Assembly: GCA_029212465.1 (NCBI GenBank)
Contig: JARGNV010000010.1
Span: 1-64,000, forward strand
Source: Legionellaceae bacterium
GTDB taxonomy: Bacteria > Pseudomonadota > Gammaproteobacteria > Legionellales > Legionellaceae
DNA length: 64,000 nucleotides
Direction of reading: 5' to 3'
Position 1 is the first letter of the stretch. The number at the start of each line of letters is the position of its first letter. Both the position numbers and the translations under genes were made by a program. Positions 1 to 9,246 of this stretch are shown here, piece after piece. A model generated the notes under the pieces. The model was not told where the DNA came from and made no database searches. It saw only the letters and a list, made by a program, of their open reading frames with translations.

Positions 1-51
<51 letters not shown>

Positions 52-57
52 CTTTTA

Positions 58-84
58 GAAAAGCCCCATTTATGGGGTTTTTTG
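58..84 (+). terminator. Hairpin with T-run between tRNA-fMet and rimP
   Basis: CCCCAT and ATGGGG form a perfect 6-bp stem around a 2-nt loop, extended by A/T pairs and followed by a run of seven Ts. This is a plausible intrinsic terminator for the tRNA. It may act as a partial terminator or processing point, since the tRNA and nusA operon are co-transcribed in relatives. Confidence 0.7.
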
Positions 85-104
85 TTATCTAACGGTTTGA
101 TTTT

Positions 105-563
105 ATGATTCAACAAGACATCGAACAATTAGTGCGCCCAAGCATTGAAGACATGGGAATTGAGTTTTGGGGTATAGAGTATCAAAGGCAAGGTCACTCA
201 GGAACTTTGCGTATTTATATTGATAAGCCCGAGGGTGTGGTGCTAGACGATTGTGAGCGTGTTAGCAGACAAGTGAGTGCACTGCTTGATGTGAATGATC
301 CCATTCAAGGCCAGTATCAATTAGAAATTTCGTCACCTGGTATGCCAAGGCCGCTCTTTTATCCTGAACAATATGCGCGCTACTTGGGGGACGAGGTTCA
401 GATTCGCTTGAATGTTCCTATGGACGGTAGGCGTAATATAGTGGGTATAATTAAGGCGGTTCAGGATGATACGCTGATTTTAATAGAAGGTGACGTTGAG
501 CAAACGTTTCTTTTTTCAAACATTATTAAAGCACATTTGACAGTCGAACGAGGCGAAGCATGA
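105..563 (+). CDS. rimP: Ribosome maturation factor RimP
   Basis: A 152-residue protein of the usual RimP length. It has the N-terminal alpha/beta domain (motifs [43 protein letters not shown]) and a C-terminal SH3-like beta domain. RimP acts in the cytoplasm in late maturation of the 30S ribosomal subunit. It is the first protein gene of the rimP-nusA-infB-rbfA-truB operon, and its stop overlaps the nusA start by 4 bases (ATGA), implying translational coupling. No strong Shine-Dalgarno is visible before the ATG, and the start is chosen by alignment to the family N-terminus. Confidence 0.96.
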   Translation: MIQQDIEQLVRPSIEDMGIEFWGIEYQRQGHSGTLRIYIDKPEGVVLDDCERVSRQVSALLDVNDPIQGQYQLEISSPGMPRPLFYPEQYARYLGDEVQIRLNVPMDGRRNIVGIIKAVQDDTLILIEGDVEQTFLFSNIIKAHLTVERGEA

Positions 564-2050
564 GCAAAGAATTGTTGTTAGTGGCCGAGGCATTATCCAA
601 CGAAAAGGGTGTGTCTAAAGAAACGGTGCTGGATGCTATTCAAGTAGGATTGGAGTCTGCGACACGTAAACTCTCCGGGATGGAAATGGGTATACGTGTG
701 AAACTTGACCCACGCACTGGAGAATATGAAACATACCGGTATTGGGATGTGGTCGCTGATGAAGAGCTGATGTTTCCTGAGCGTGAATTAACGCTTGAAG
801 CGGCACGTGAGCGTGCACCAGAGATTGAAGTGGGTGAGCGTATTGAAGAACTGATGCCATCGATTGAATTTGGGCGAATTGCAGCACAAAGTGCTCGCCA
901 AGCCATTGCACAAAGAATGCGAGAAGCGGAAAGGCAACTGGTTGAAGATCAATTTAAAGCGAAGTTGGGTCAGTTGGTTTATGGCACAGTCAAGAAAGTG
1001 ACGCGTGAGCATGTCATTATTGACCTAGGTGGAAAAGCAGAAGCCTTTTTGTCTCGCACTGAAATGTTGCCACAAGAAATGTTCCGAACCAACGATCGTG
1101 TTCGTGCGTACCTATATGCAATTTCCGATCAACCACGAGGCCCGCAACTGATGGTGAGCCGCATACGGGATGAAATGTTGGTTGAGTTATTCCGTATTGA
1201 AGTGCCCGAGATTGGGGAAAGCGTCATTGAAATTAAGGCGGCAGCCCGTGAGCCTGGCAGTCGTGCGAAAATTGCGGTTAAAACCAATGATGGGCGTATT
1301 GACCCAGTCGGTGCATGCGTTGGTATGCGTGGTGCACGTGTACAGGCGGTTTCAAGCGAGCTGGGTGGAGAGCGTGTTGATATTGTGCTTTGGGATGATA
1401 ATCCAGCGCAATTAGTTATTAATGCCATGGCGCCTGCTGAAGTATTGTCGATTGTTGTAGATGAAGATTCACACACGATGGATTTAGCCGTGCATTCATC
1501 ACAACTGTCTCAGGCTATTGGGCGTAGTGGTCAGAATGTACGTTTAGCAAGCCAATTGACAGGTTGGACGCTGAATGTAATGACCATTGAAGATTTTGAA
1601 GGAAAGAACCAAGAAGAAGCGGCTAAAATTGTTGAGCTCTTTACTTCAACTTTACAAATTGATGATGAAATTGCGCATTTATTAATAAATAATGGGTTCT
1701 CGTCATTAGAAGAAGTCGCTTATGTGCCTAAAGAAGAGTTATTTGCAATAGAAGCATTTGATGAAGAGATTATTGACGAGCTTCGAAATCGAGCGAATGA
1801 TCATTTGTTAACACAAGCATTAACAGGTGGTGGTAATAAAGAGCAAGAAAGAAGCCTAGATTTGGCTTCAATGGACGGCATAACACCAGAATTGTTAGAA
1901 GGGTTAATGGCTGAAGGCATTACAACCCGAGAATTATTAGCAGAGCATGCGGTAGATGAGTTACTAGATGTGCCCGGAATGACGCCAGAAAAAGCGGGTA
2001 GTTTAATCATGAAGGCACGAGAAGCATGGTTTGAATCTGATGATGCGTGA
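560..2050 (+). CDS. nusA: Transcription termination/antitermination factor NusA
   Basis: A 496-residue protein matching the length of gammaproteobacterial NusA. It has an N-terminal RNA polymerase-binding domain (about 1-130), an S1 domain (about 135-200), and two KH domains (about 230-345, with [14 protein letters not shown] and [14 protein letters not shown]). Two acidic C-terminal repeats follow (about 360-490, containing the helix-hairpin-helix-like [12 protein letters not shown]). It binds RNA polymerase and nascent RNA to modulate pausing, termination and antitermination. It overlaps rimP by 4 bases and precedes infB by 31 bases. Confidence 0.98.
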   Translation: MSKELLLVAEALSNEKGVSKETVLDAIQVGLESATRKLSGMEMGIRVKLDPRTGEYETYRYWDVVADEELMFPERELTLEAARERAPEIEVGERIEELMPSIEFGRIAAQSARQAIAQRMREAERQLVEDQFKAKLGQLVYGTVKKVTREHVIIDLGGKAEAFLSRTEMLPQEMFRTNDRVRAYLYAISDQPRGPQLMVSRIRDEMLVELFRIEVPEIGESVIEIKAAAREPGSRAKIAVKTNDGRIDPVGACVGMRGARVQAVSSELGGERVDIVLWDDNPAQLVINAMAPAEVLSIVVDEDSHTMDLAVHSSQLSQAIGRSGQNVRLASQLTGWTLNVMTIEDFEGKNQEEAAKIVELFTSTLQIDDEIAHLLINNGFSSLEEVAYVPKEELFAIEAFDEEIIDELRNRANDHLLTQALTGGGNKEQERSLDLASMDGITPELLEGLMAEGITTRELLAEHAVDELLDVPGMTPEKAGSLIMKAREAWFESDDA

Positions 2051-2081
2051 TGCGTTACTGAATGTAAGTGAGGAGTAAAAC

Positions 2082-4661
2082 ATGGCGGATGTCACAGTAA
2101 AGCAATTGGCTGAAGACGCAGGTATTTCTGTTGAGCGTTTATTAAGTCAGTTACAGAGTGCAGGGTTGTCTATTACAAAAGAAGAGCAATCTGTAAGTGA
2201 AGAGCAGCGACGGGCTTTACTAAGCCATTTAAATGCCAGTAAAACACAGGTGGCAGCTGCTTCTCCCGACCGAATTACCTTACGCCGTAAAAGCGTTTCT
2301 CAAGTGACTTTGGGGCAGGATGCACATCGTGGCAAGACCGTTAATATTGAGGTGCGTAAAAAAAGAACTTATGTGAAGCGGAGCAGCTTAGCTGAACCGC
2401 CTGTTGAGCCTGAAGTTGAAGTCCCGGCTGAAGAAGCTGTCAAGGTTGAGGCTGATATTGAAGCCGCTGGAGCAGCTGTTGATGAGGCTGTTGTGTCTGA
2501 AGAGAGTACATCATCTGAAGCCGTGATTGCAGATGATGCAGTGTTAGAAGAGACTATCAAAGATACTGCTGATGAGACTGAAGACAAGACGCCAGCAGTT
2601 GAAGTAGCTGCAGAAGCCTCAGAGCCAGTCATCGAGCCCGCACCGGTTGTAGATGCCGCGTCTCGAGAGAAGAAAAAAAGTCACTCCGATAATGATTCAA
2701 AAGCCGATTCAAGGCAAGACGCAAAGCGTGGTAAAAAGAAGGCAAGATATAATGCTACGTCACGTGATGATATGGACACAGGCTTTTCAGGGCATGGTCG
2801 ACGTCACAAGCCGAAAAAACGAAGAGGCTCTGAAAAGTCAGATCGCTACCGTGAGGCAGAAGAGCATTTAACACAAGGCTTTGAAAAACCAACTGCGCCA
2901 GTTGTACATAATGTTGCTGTGCCCGAAACGATTTCTGTGGCTGATTTAGCGAAAAAGATGTCAGTTAAGGGCGCGGAAGTCATCAAAGCGATGATGAACT
3001 TGGGTGCTATGGCCACCATTAACCAAGTGATTGATCAAGAAACAGCAATCATTGTGGTTGAAGAAATGGGGCATAAAGCACACGCGCTGAGTGAAGATGT
3101 GCTTGAGAAAGACTTAGACACCGCACATGCTGACGCACAGGTCGGTGAGAAAGTGGTTCGTGCGCCGGTTGTTACGATTATGGGGCATGTTGATCACGGT
3201 AAAACTTCTTTGCTTGACTATATCCGCCGAACCAAAGTTGCAGCGGGCGAAGCAGGTGGTATTACCCAGCATATTGGTGCTTATCATGTCTCGACAGATA
3301 AAGGCGATTTAACCTTTTTGGATACCCCTGGACACGCGGCATTTACGGCAATGCGTGCACGGGGTGCGCAAGCAACAGATATTGTTATTTTGGTTGTGGC
3401 AGCAGACGATGGTGTGAAGCCACAAACGATTGAGGCGGTACAACACTCAAAAGCTGCAGGTGTGCCAATTATTATTGCAGTTAATAAAATTGATAAGCCT
3501 GAGATTGATCCAGACCGTGTGATGAATGAGTTATCGAGCCACGATGTTATTCCTGAAGCTTGGGGCGGAGACACGCAGTTCGTACAGATTTCTGCAAAAA
3601 CAGGACAGGGTGTTGATGAGCTGTTAGATGCTGTTTTATTACAAGCAGAAGTATTAGAGCTTCAGGCCCATAAAGAAGGGGCTGCTAAAGGCATTGTGAT
3701 TGAGTCTCGCCTTGACAAAGGACGAGGGCCGGTTGCCAGTATTTTGGTACAAAGTGGTACATTAAATAAAGGTGATATGTTACTTGCAGGGCTACAGTAT
3801 GGTCGTATCCGTGCGTTAGTGCGAGATAATGGTGAGCAGGTACAAAGTGCTGGGCCATCTATTCCTGTTGAGGTATTGGGCTTGTCAGCGGTACCACATG
3901 CAGGAGATGAAGCAATTGTTGTTCCAAGTGAAAAACGAGCGCGTGAAGTCGCTTTGTTCCGTCAAGGAAAGTTCCGAGATGTGAAACTTGCGAGACGTCA
4001 AAGAAATACCTTGGAAGGCATGTTTGACGAGATTAATGCAGGTGACGTGAAGAACTTAAATATTGCATTGAAAGCAGATGTGCAAGGTTCAGTTGAGGCA
4101 ATTTCTGAAGCGCTTACCAAGCTTTCAAATGATGATGTGACTGTGATTGTGATTTCGACAGGTGTGGGTGGTTTTACCGTTTCAGATGTACATTTGGCAA
4201 TAGCATCGCAAGCACTTTTAATTGGATTTAACGTGCGCGCTGATGCTGGAGCGAAGCGACTCGCAGAAACAGAGTCTGTGACATTAAACTATTACAGTGT
4301 TATTTATGACATTGTTGACCAGGTGAAGGCGGCCTTGTCGGGCTTGCTCGAACCAACTTTCCAAGAAAAAATTGTAGGAACAGCTGAGGTGCGGGATGTT
4401 TTCCGCTCACCGAAGCTTGGTGCAATTGCAGGTTGTATGGTGCTTGAAGGTGTTTTAAAGCGGCATAATCCTATTCGTGTGCTACGTGACCATGTTGTCA
4501 TTTATGAAGGTGAGCTTGAATCGTTACGACGCTTTAAAGATGATGCGAATGAAGTAAGGCAAGGTCTTGAATGTGGTGTCGGGGTTAAAAATTATAACGA
4601 TGTCAAAGTAGGCGACATGATTGAAGTCTTTGAAACAGTAGAGGTTAAGCGCGATTTATGA
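2082..4661 (+). CDS. infB: Translation initiation factor IF-2
   Basis: An 859-residue protein. It has an N-terminal IF2-N domain, then a long charged, Ala/Glu- and Lys-rich linker (about 100-270), then a second IF2-N domain. The GTPase domain has G1 GHVDHGKTS near residue 367, G3 DTPGHAAF and G4 NKIDKP, followed by beta-barrel domains and a C-terminal fMet-tRNA-binding domain. IF-2 places initiator tRNA on the 30S subunit and drives subunit joining. A good ribosome binding site (GAGGAG) precedes the ATG. Its stop overlaps the rbfA start by 4 bases. The initiator tRNA gene heads the same cluster. Confidence 0.98.
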   Translation: MADVTVKQLAEDAGISVERLLSQLQSAGLSITKEEQSVSEEQRRALLSHLNASKTQVAAASPDRITLRRKSVSQVTLGQDAHRGKTVNIEVRKKRTYVKRSSLAEPPVEPEVEVPAEEAVKVEADIEAAGAAVDEAVVSEESTSSEAVIADDAVLEETIKDTADETEDKTPAVEVAAEASEPVIEPAPVVDAASREKKKSHSDNDSKADSRQDAKRGKKKARYNATSRDDMDTGFSGHGRRHKPKKRRGSEKSDRYREAEEHLTQGFEKPTAPVVHNVAVPETISVADLAKKMSVKGAEVIKAMMNLGAMATINQVIDQETAIIVVEEMGHKAHALSEDVLEKDLDTAHADAQVGEKVVRAPVVTIMGHVDHGKTSLLDYIRRTKVAAGEAGGITQHIGAYHVSTDKGDLTFLDTPGHAAFTAMRARGAQATDIVILVVAADDGVKPQTIEAVQHSKAAGVPIIIAVNKIDKPEIDPDRVMNELSSHDVIPEAWGGDTQFVQISAKTGQGVDELLDAVLLQAEVLELQAHKEGAAKGIVIESRLDKGRGPVASILVQSGTLNKGDMLLAGLQYGRIRALVRDNGEQVQSAGPSIPVEVLGLSAVPHAGDEAIVVPSEKRAREVALFRQGKFRDVKLARRQRNTLEGMFDEINAGDVKNLNIALKADVQGSVEAISEALTKLSNDDVTVIVISTGVGGFTVSDVHLAIASQALLIGFNVRADAGAKRLAETESVTLNYYSVIYDIVDQVKAALSGLLEPTFQEKIVGTAEVRDVFRSPKLGAIAGCMVLEGVLKRHNPIRVLRDHVVIYEGELESLRRFKDDANEVRQGLECGVGVKNYNDVKVGDMIEVFETVEVKRDL

Positions 4662-5023
4662 ACCACGAAGGCAGTAGTAGGCGCCCTGATAGGATTGCAG
4701 GATTGATGCAGCGTAAGCTTGCGCATTTGATTCAGCATGAAATACACGACCCACGGCTCCCACGATGGATGACTATTTTGGATGTAAATATTTCTAAAGA
4801 CTTAGGCCATGCACGGGTTTATTTCACCGTCATCGATGATGAGCCAGATGAAGTGACAGCTGTTTTGAATGCATCAGCACCGTTTTTGAGAACAGCGCTT
4901 GCGAAGACATTGAGTTTACGTAAGGTGCCAAAACTTACATTCGTGTACGATGCATCGGTTGAGTACGGCAAGCAACTCAATCGCTTGATTGATAAAGCGA
5001 ACGATGGCGATGCTGTCAGTTGA
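4658..5023 (+). CDS. rbfA: Ribosome-binding factor A
   Basis: A 121-residue KH-like protein (motifs [55 protein letters not shown]). RbfA binds the 30S subunit and helps mature the 5' end of 16S rRNA. It is translationally coupled to infB (ATGA overlap), and its 3' end overlaps the start of truB. Confidence 0.96.
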   Translation: MNHEGSSRRPDRIAGLMQRKLAHLIQHEIHDPRLPRWMTILDVNISKDLGHARVYFTVIDDEPDEVTAVLNASAPFLRTALAKTLSLRKVPKLTFVYDASVEYGKQLNRLIDKANDGDAVS

Positions 5024-5903
5024 TGGTATTTTATTAGTTGATAAACCTCGCGGACTATCATCTAATGTTGTGTTGCAGCGAGCAAAGCGCCTCTTAGGCG
5101 CTAAAAAAGCGGGACATACCGGAAGCCTCGACCCGCTCGCTACAGGCATGTTGCCCATTTGTTTGGGCGAAGCCACAAAGTTTTCGCAATATTTACTCGA
5201 TGCCGATAAAGCGTATGATGTGGTAGCAACCCTTGGTGCCGTTAGTGATACGGGAGATGCAGAGGGTGTTATTACGCCTTTTGCTGAAGTTGTCGATGTA
5301 TCGAAGGCCGCAGTGATAGCTGTTTTAACGGCGTTAACAGGCCCCATTTTACAAGTGCCCCCTATGTATTCTGCCTTAAAGCATCAAGGCAAGCCGTTAT
5401 ATACATATGCGCGTCGTGGAGAAATCATTGAGCGACCAGCGAGAAAAGTTACCATTTATGACGCCAAATGCCATGAAGTTGACGGTAAAAGTGTACATCT
5501 TTCAGTAACGTGCAGCAAGGGGACGTATATTCGTTCGTTCGTTGAAACAATGGGGGAGCGGCTTGGCGTGGGCGCTTATGTCACAGCTTTGCACCGCACG
5601 TATACGGCAGGCTTTGAGAATGAAGCGATGTGGACGTTAGATGCCCTGGCAGCAGAAGATTTCGATGTGCGTCAAACACATCTTTTATCTGCTGAACGTG
5701 CTGTCGCACAGTTTCCTCGCTTGGACGTGAGTCCCGAGGCGATGGATAGGCTTTATCAGGGTAAACTTGTGACTGATGTGCAAGCATTACAGCCGTTGTG
5801 CACGGTTCGCCTCTATGCGCCAGAAAATTTATTTTTTGGACTGGGTGAGTTTATGGAAGATGGCTCGTTAAAAGTAAAGCGGTTGTATCAACGTTTCTTT
5901 TAA
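5004..5903 (+). CDS. truB: tRNA pseudouridine(55) synthase TruB
   Basis: TruB isomerises uridine 55 in the T-arm of tRNAs. The N-terminus ([15 protein letters not shown]) and the catalytic-Asp motif (GHTGSLDPLATGMLP) are intact, and a PUA-like C-terminal part follows. The frame is open upstream to a TTG at 4989, but ATG 5004 (or ATG 5010, six bases on) fits the family N-terminus better. Either start lies inside the end of rbfA, so the two genes are coupled. The last 36 bases overlap the opposing HAD phosphatase gene. Confidence 0.95.
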   Translation: MAMLSVDGILLVDKPRGLSSNVVLQRAKRLLGAKKAGHTGSLDPLATGMLPICLGEATKFSQYLLDADKAYDVVATLGAVSDTGDAEGVITPFAEVVDVSKAAVIAVLTALTGPILQVPPMYSALKHQGKPLYTYARRGEIIERPARKVTIYDAKCHEVDGKSVHLSVTCSKGTYIRSFVETMGERLGVGAYVTALHRTYTAGFENEAMWTLDALAAEDFDVRQTHLLSAERAVAQFPRLDVSPEAMDRLYQGKLVTDVQALQPLCTVRLYAPENLFFGLGEFMEDGSLKVKRLYQRFF

Positions 5904-6509
5904 TGCTTTAGGTGTCTCAACGAGAAAAGTTGGCTCGGCTTTTTGGAGTGCTTCTTTGGTGTTGTAGCCCCAAGTTACAGCAATAGAGGTAATGCCAAGC
6001 GTCTTGGCGGCTTCGATATCACGTACTTCGTCCACCACATAATAGGTGTCTTTTGCATGAAACTGATTTTTTTTCATTAAATGCTTTAATGCATGGCGCT
6101 TGCTGAGTCTGTGTTTTTCAACATGAATGTAATTAACTTGCCGAATGTTGTGTTGCGATAAGAATTGCGCAATATTTTTTTTGGAGTTCGAGCTCAATAT
6201 GCCAATACTTGAGGTATGTTTTGAAAGTGGGTCAAAGAGTGTACCGAGCCCTGGTTGTAGTCTCATCGAGGGTATTTGCGCGAGTAGTCGACGCCTAACT
6301 GCAATCATTAAGATAGGCACAAGCCATGGTTTAATGCCGAGGTAGTTAATAATTTGTTGCGCAGGCATCGTACGTAACTCGGGTAGCAGCTCAGGGGAGA
6401 TGGCTTGAAAGTGATAAATCGGTGCAAGTACTTGTGTAACTTTAGCGAGCGCTTGCAAACTGTCTGCAAGCGTACCATCAAAATCAAAAATAATGTGTTT
6501 GCTAGACAT
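5868..6509 (-). CDS. HAD-superfamily hydrolase (phosphoglycolate phosphatase-like)
   Basis: A 213-residue haloacid-dehalogenase-type phosphatase. Motif I is FDFDGT (nucleophile and acid Asp at about residues 9 and 11), motif II is the Ser in GILSSNS, motif III a Lys in RLSKRHAL, and motif IV is DEVRDIEAA. The helical cap is of the Gph/PGP subtype. The residue before motif IV is Val where the family usually has Gly (VVDEVRD rather than VGDEVRD), which may affect activity. The substrate cannot be told from sequence. The gene opposes the nusA-truB/rpsO cluster and overlaps the end of truB by 36 bases. Confidence 0.85.
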   Translation of the reverse strand: MSSKHIIFDFDGTLADSLQALAKVTQVLAPIYHFQAISPELLPELRTMPAQQIINYLGIKPWLVPILMIAVRRRLLAQIPSMRLQPGLGTLFDPLSKHTSSIGILSSNSKKNIAQFLSQHNIRQVNYIHVEKHRLSKRHALKHLMKKNQFHAKDTYYVVDEVRDIEAAKTLGITSIAVTWGYNTKEALQKAEPTFLVETPKALKETLIQPLYF

Positions 6510-6577
6510 AATAGAGTCTGAATAGTTTCAATCTCTTTATGCTCGCAGGAAACTTGAAAAGGAGCAAGTTTATCCTA

Positions 6578-6606
6578 TTGTTTTGAAGTGGGAGTCGTGC
6601 TAGTAT
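6578..6606 (+). promoter_or_regulatory. Candidate promoter for rpsO
   Basis: A TTGTTT box and a TAGTAT box are separated by 17 bases, about 50 bases before the rpsO start. The match is moderate. It fits the separate rpsO promoter known in E. coli and the need for one here, because the HAD gene on the other strand separates truB from rpsO. Confidence 0.4.
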
Positions 6607-6656
6607 TCCCCCCTATTAAATTTAGATGATCCAACTTCGAGTATTAGGAGTGAACA

Positions 6657-6932
6657 ATGTCGCTATCGAGCGCACAAAAAGCAGAAATTATTAGTGATTT
6701 TAAACAGGCAGCTAATGACACAGGATCTACAGAAGTTCAGGTGTCGTTGATGACAAGCCGTATTAAATATTTAACGGAGCACTTTAAGGTCCACAAAAAA
6801 GATGTGCATTCACGCCGTGGCCTGCAAACATTGGTGAATAAGCGCCGTAAATTATTGACTTACCTAAAGCGCAACAATCAAGAGCGCTATGCGAAACTGA
6901 TTAAGTCATTGGGACTGAGAGATTCGTACTGA
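6657..6932 (+). CDS. rpsO: 30S ribosomal protein S15
   Basis: A 91-residue protein, two residues longer than usual for S15, with the family signature ([41 protein letters not shown]). It binds 16S rRNA in the platform of the 30S subunit. A Shine-Dalgarno (TTAGGAG) lies before the ATG. It is followed by a strong terminator and then pnp, the same order as in E. coli. Confidence 0.98.
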   Translation: MSLSSAQKAEIISDFKQAANDTGSTEVQVSLMTSRIKYLTEHFKVHKKDVHSRRGLQTLVNKRRKLLTYLKRNNQERYAKLIKSLGLRDSY

Positions 6933-6965
6933 GTGTATGCATGACTCAGTCAATGCACGTGGGAG

Positions 6966-6996
6966 AAAAGGCGCGATGTTTTGCGCCTTTTTTTTT
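6966..6996 (+). terminator. Intrinsic terminator after rpsO
   Basis: AAAAGGCGC and GCGCCTTTT form a strong G+C-rich stem around a short loop (GATGTTTT), running into nine or more Ts. In E. coli a terminator at this position lets some transcripts continue from rpsO into pnp. The same is likely here. Confidence 0.9.
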
Positions 6997-7073
6997 GCTC
7001 CCTAAAATAAATGAGAATCTGTCTTGAGCGTTACTAAGCTGAAGACAAATTCCGAAAAATAGGAAAAGAGAAA

Positions 7074-9221
7074 GTGACTAAAATTGTAAAAGAAATCCCT
7101 TTTGGGGAGCACACATTAGTGCTTGAAACCGGTGAAATTGCAAGACAGGCGAGTGGCTCAGTGTTTGTCAGCATGAATGGGACACAGGTACTTGTAACCG
7201 TAGTTGGTCAATTAAATGCACCAGAGCGAGGTGACTTTTTCCCCCTGACAGTGAATTATCAAGAAAAAACGTATGCAGCAGGTAAAATTCCCGGTGGCTT
7301 TAATAAGCGAGAAGGGCGTCCTAGTGAGCATGAAACACTCACGTCTCGATTGATAGATCGTCCTATCCGCCCCTTATTCCCAGAAGGCTTCAAAAAAGAA
7401 ATACAGATAGTTGCAACTGTTATGTCTTTGAACCCAGAGGTGCCAGCAGACATTTTATCAATGATTGGTGCGTCAGCGGCGTTAATGCTTTCAGGTGTGC
7501 CCTTCCAAGGCCCTATCGGTGGCGCACGTGTGGGGTATGAAGATGGTATTTATACATTAAACCCAGGCAAAACAGCCCTTGAAACCTCAGCCCTTGATTT
7601 GGTGGTTGCGGGAACTGAAGACGCTGTACTGATGGTTGAATCGGAAGCCGATGAATTAAGCGAAGACGTGATGCTTGGTGCGGTTTTATTTGGACATGAA
7701 GCAATGAAGCCTGTCATTCGAGGGATTCGAGAAATGGCGAGTGAAGGGGGTAAGGCTGCGTGGGATTGGGCAGCACCCGCTAAAAATGAAGCACTGCAAA
7801 CACGGGTTGAAGCAATGGCTGCAGAAGACATTGGCGTAGCTTATTTATCAAAAGATAAAACAGAGCGTTATAGCAAACTTGCTGAAATTCGTACGCGTGT
7901 TGTTGAAGCATTGCTGCTTGAAGATGATGAAGCCATTACAGAAGAAACTGTATCTGAGTGCTTAGCGTCATTTGAGAAAAATTTAGTGCGTGGCCGTATC
8001 TTAGATGGAGAGCCACGTATTGATGGCCGCGACCGCAGCACAGTGCGTCCTATTACTATTCGTACAGGTCTTTTAGATAGAGCGCATGGTTCAGCATTGT
8101 TCACCCGAGGTGAGACACAAGCCATTGTAGCCGCAACTCTAGGTAATGACAGGGATGCACAAATTTTAGACAAACTTGACGGTGAAGTGCGAGATAGGTT
8201 TATGTTGCATTACAATTTTCCACCCTATTCGGTTGGAGAAACCGGCATGATGGGAAGCCCTAAGCGACGTGAAATTGGGCATGGTCGCTTGGCGCGTCGT
8301 GGTATTAGTGCAGTACTGCCTGCCGCAAGTGATTTCCCTTATGTCATTCGAGTAGTGTCGGATATCACCGAGTCGAATGGCTCAAGCTCAATGGCAACCG
8401 TGTGTGGTACGAGTCTTGCGCTTATGGATGCAGGTGTGCCATTAAAAGCACCCGTTGCAGGCGTTGCAATGGGCCTGATTAAAGACGGTGAGCGCTTTGC
8501 AGTTTTAACAGATATTTTAGGGGATGAAGATCACCTAGGCGATATGGATTTCAAAGTCGCAGGGACTGAAGCAGGCGTTACTGCGCTTCAAATGGACATT
8601 AAAATCACAGGTATCACCCAAGACATTATGGAAGAGGCGCTGGCGCAAGCACTTGCAGGTCGGCAACATATTTTAGGCGTGATGAAGAATGCTTTATCTG
8701 AGCATCGCACAGAGCTTTCTATGCATGCTCCGCGTATTGTAAGCATGATGGTGCCGGAAGATAAAATTCGAACCATTATCGGTAAAGGTGGTGCAACAAT
8801 TAAAGCACTGACAGAAAGCACCGGTGTTTCAATTGATATTGATGACAGTGGTGAAGTGAAGTTATTTTCACCCGATGGAGAGGCGCTCGCAAATGCTGAG
8901 GCACAAATTAAAGATTTAATTGCTGAAGTTGAGGTTGGTAAGACATATACTGGCAAGGTCATTAAAATTGTCGATTTTGGTGCTTTTATTCAGCTGCTTC
9001 CGAATAAAGACGGTTTATTGCATATTTCTCAAATTTGCGAAAATCGTAGTCAGAAAGTGGAAGAGGTCATTCAAGAAGGGCAGTCTATCACTGTGTTTGT
9101 TTCAGGCATTGATAAGCAAGGTCGAGTGAAGCTTGAGTGGAAAGATAAGCCTGCACCAAAAGCAGAGGCGTCAGCAACGGCTGAGTCAGCACCAACTGAC
9201 ACATCTGACGACGCATCTTAA
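7074..9221 (+). CDS. pnp: Polyribonucleotide nucleotidyltransferase (PNPase)
   Basis: A 715-residue protein with two RNase PH-like domains (N-terminal [12 protein letters not shown]; second core with [11 protein letters not shown] and [21 protein letters not shown] split by the usual spacing). A KH domain ([15 protein letters not shown], about 560-590) and an S1 domain (about 625-695) follow, with a short Ala/Thr-rich tail. PNPase degrades RNA 3' to 5' by phosphorolysis and is part of the degradosome in relatives. The start is GTG behind an AGGAAAAGAG ribosome binding site. A weak start suits its known autoregulation, but the RNase III leader hairpin was not verified. Confidence 0.98.
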   Translation: MTKIVKEIPFGEHTLVLETGEIARQASGSVFVSMNGTQVLVTVVGQLNAPERGDFFPLTVNYQEKTYAAGKIPGGFNKREGRPSEHETLTSRLIDRPIRPLFPEGFKKEIQIVATVMSLNPEVPADILSMIGASAALMLSGVPFQGPIGGARVGYEDGIYTLNPGKTALETSALDLVVAGTEDAVLMVESEADELSEDVMLGAVLFGHEAMKPVIRGIREMASEGGKAAWDWAAPAKNEALQTRVEAMAAEDIGVAYLSKDKTERYSKLAEIRTRVVEALLLEDDEAITEETVSECLASFEKNLVRGRILDGEPRIDGRDRSTVRPITIRTGLLDRAHGSALFTRGETQAIVAATLGNDRDAQILDKLDGEVRDRFMLHYNFPPYSVGETGMMGSPKRREIGHGRLARRGISAVLPAASDFPYVIRVVSDITESNGSSSMATVCGTSLALMDAGVPLKAPVAGVAMGLIKDGERFAVLTDILGDEDHLGDMDFKVAGTEAGVTALQMDIKITGITQDIMEEALAQALAGRQHILGVMKNALSEHRTELSMHAPRIVSMMVPEDKIRTIIGKGGATIKALTESTGVSIDIDDSGEVKLFSPDGEALANAEAQIKDLIAEVEVGKTYTGKVIKIVDFGAFIQLLPNKDGLLHISQICENRSQKVEEVIQEGQSITVFVSGIDKQGRVKLEWKDKPAPKAEASATAESAPTDTSDDAS

Positions 9222-9246
9222 AGGTTTTTCCCCTTTGCTTAAATCA

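Noticed and set aside
4916-5347. 143-codon frame antisense to rbfA/truB
   Set aside because: It lies opposite two well-identified genes in coding frames, has no family resemblance and no ribosome binding site.
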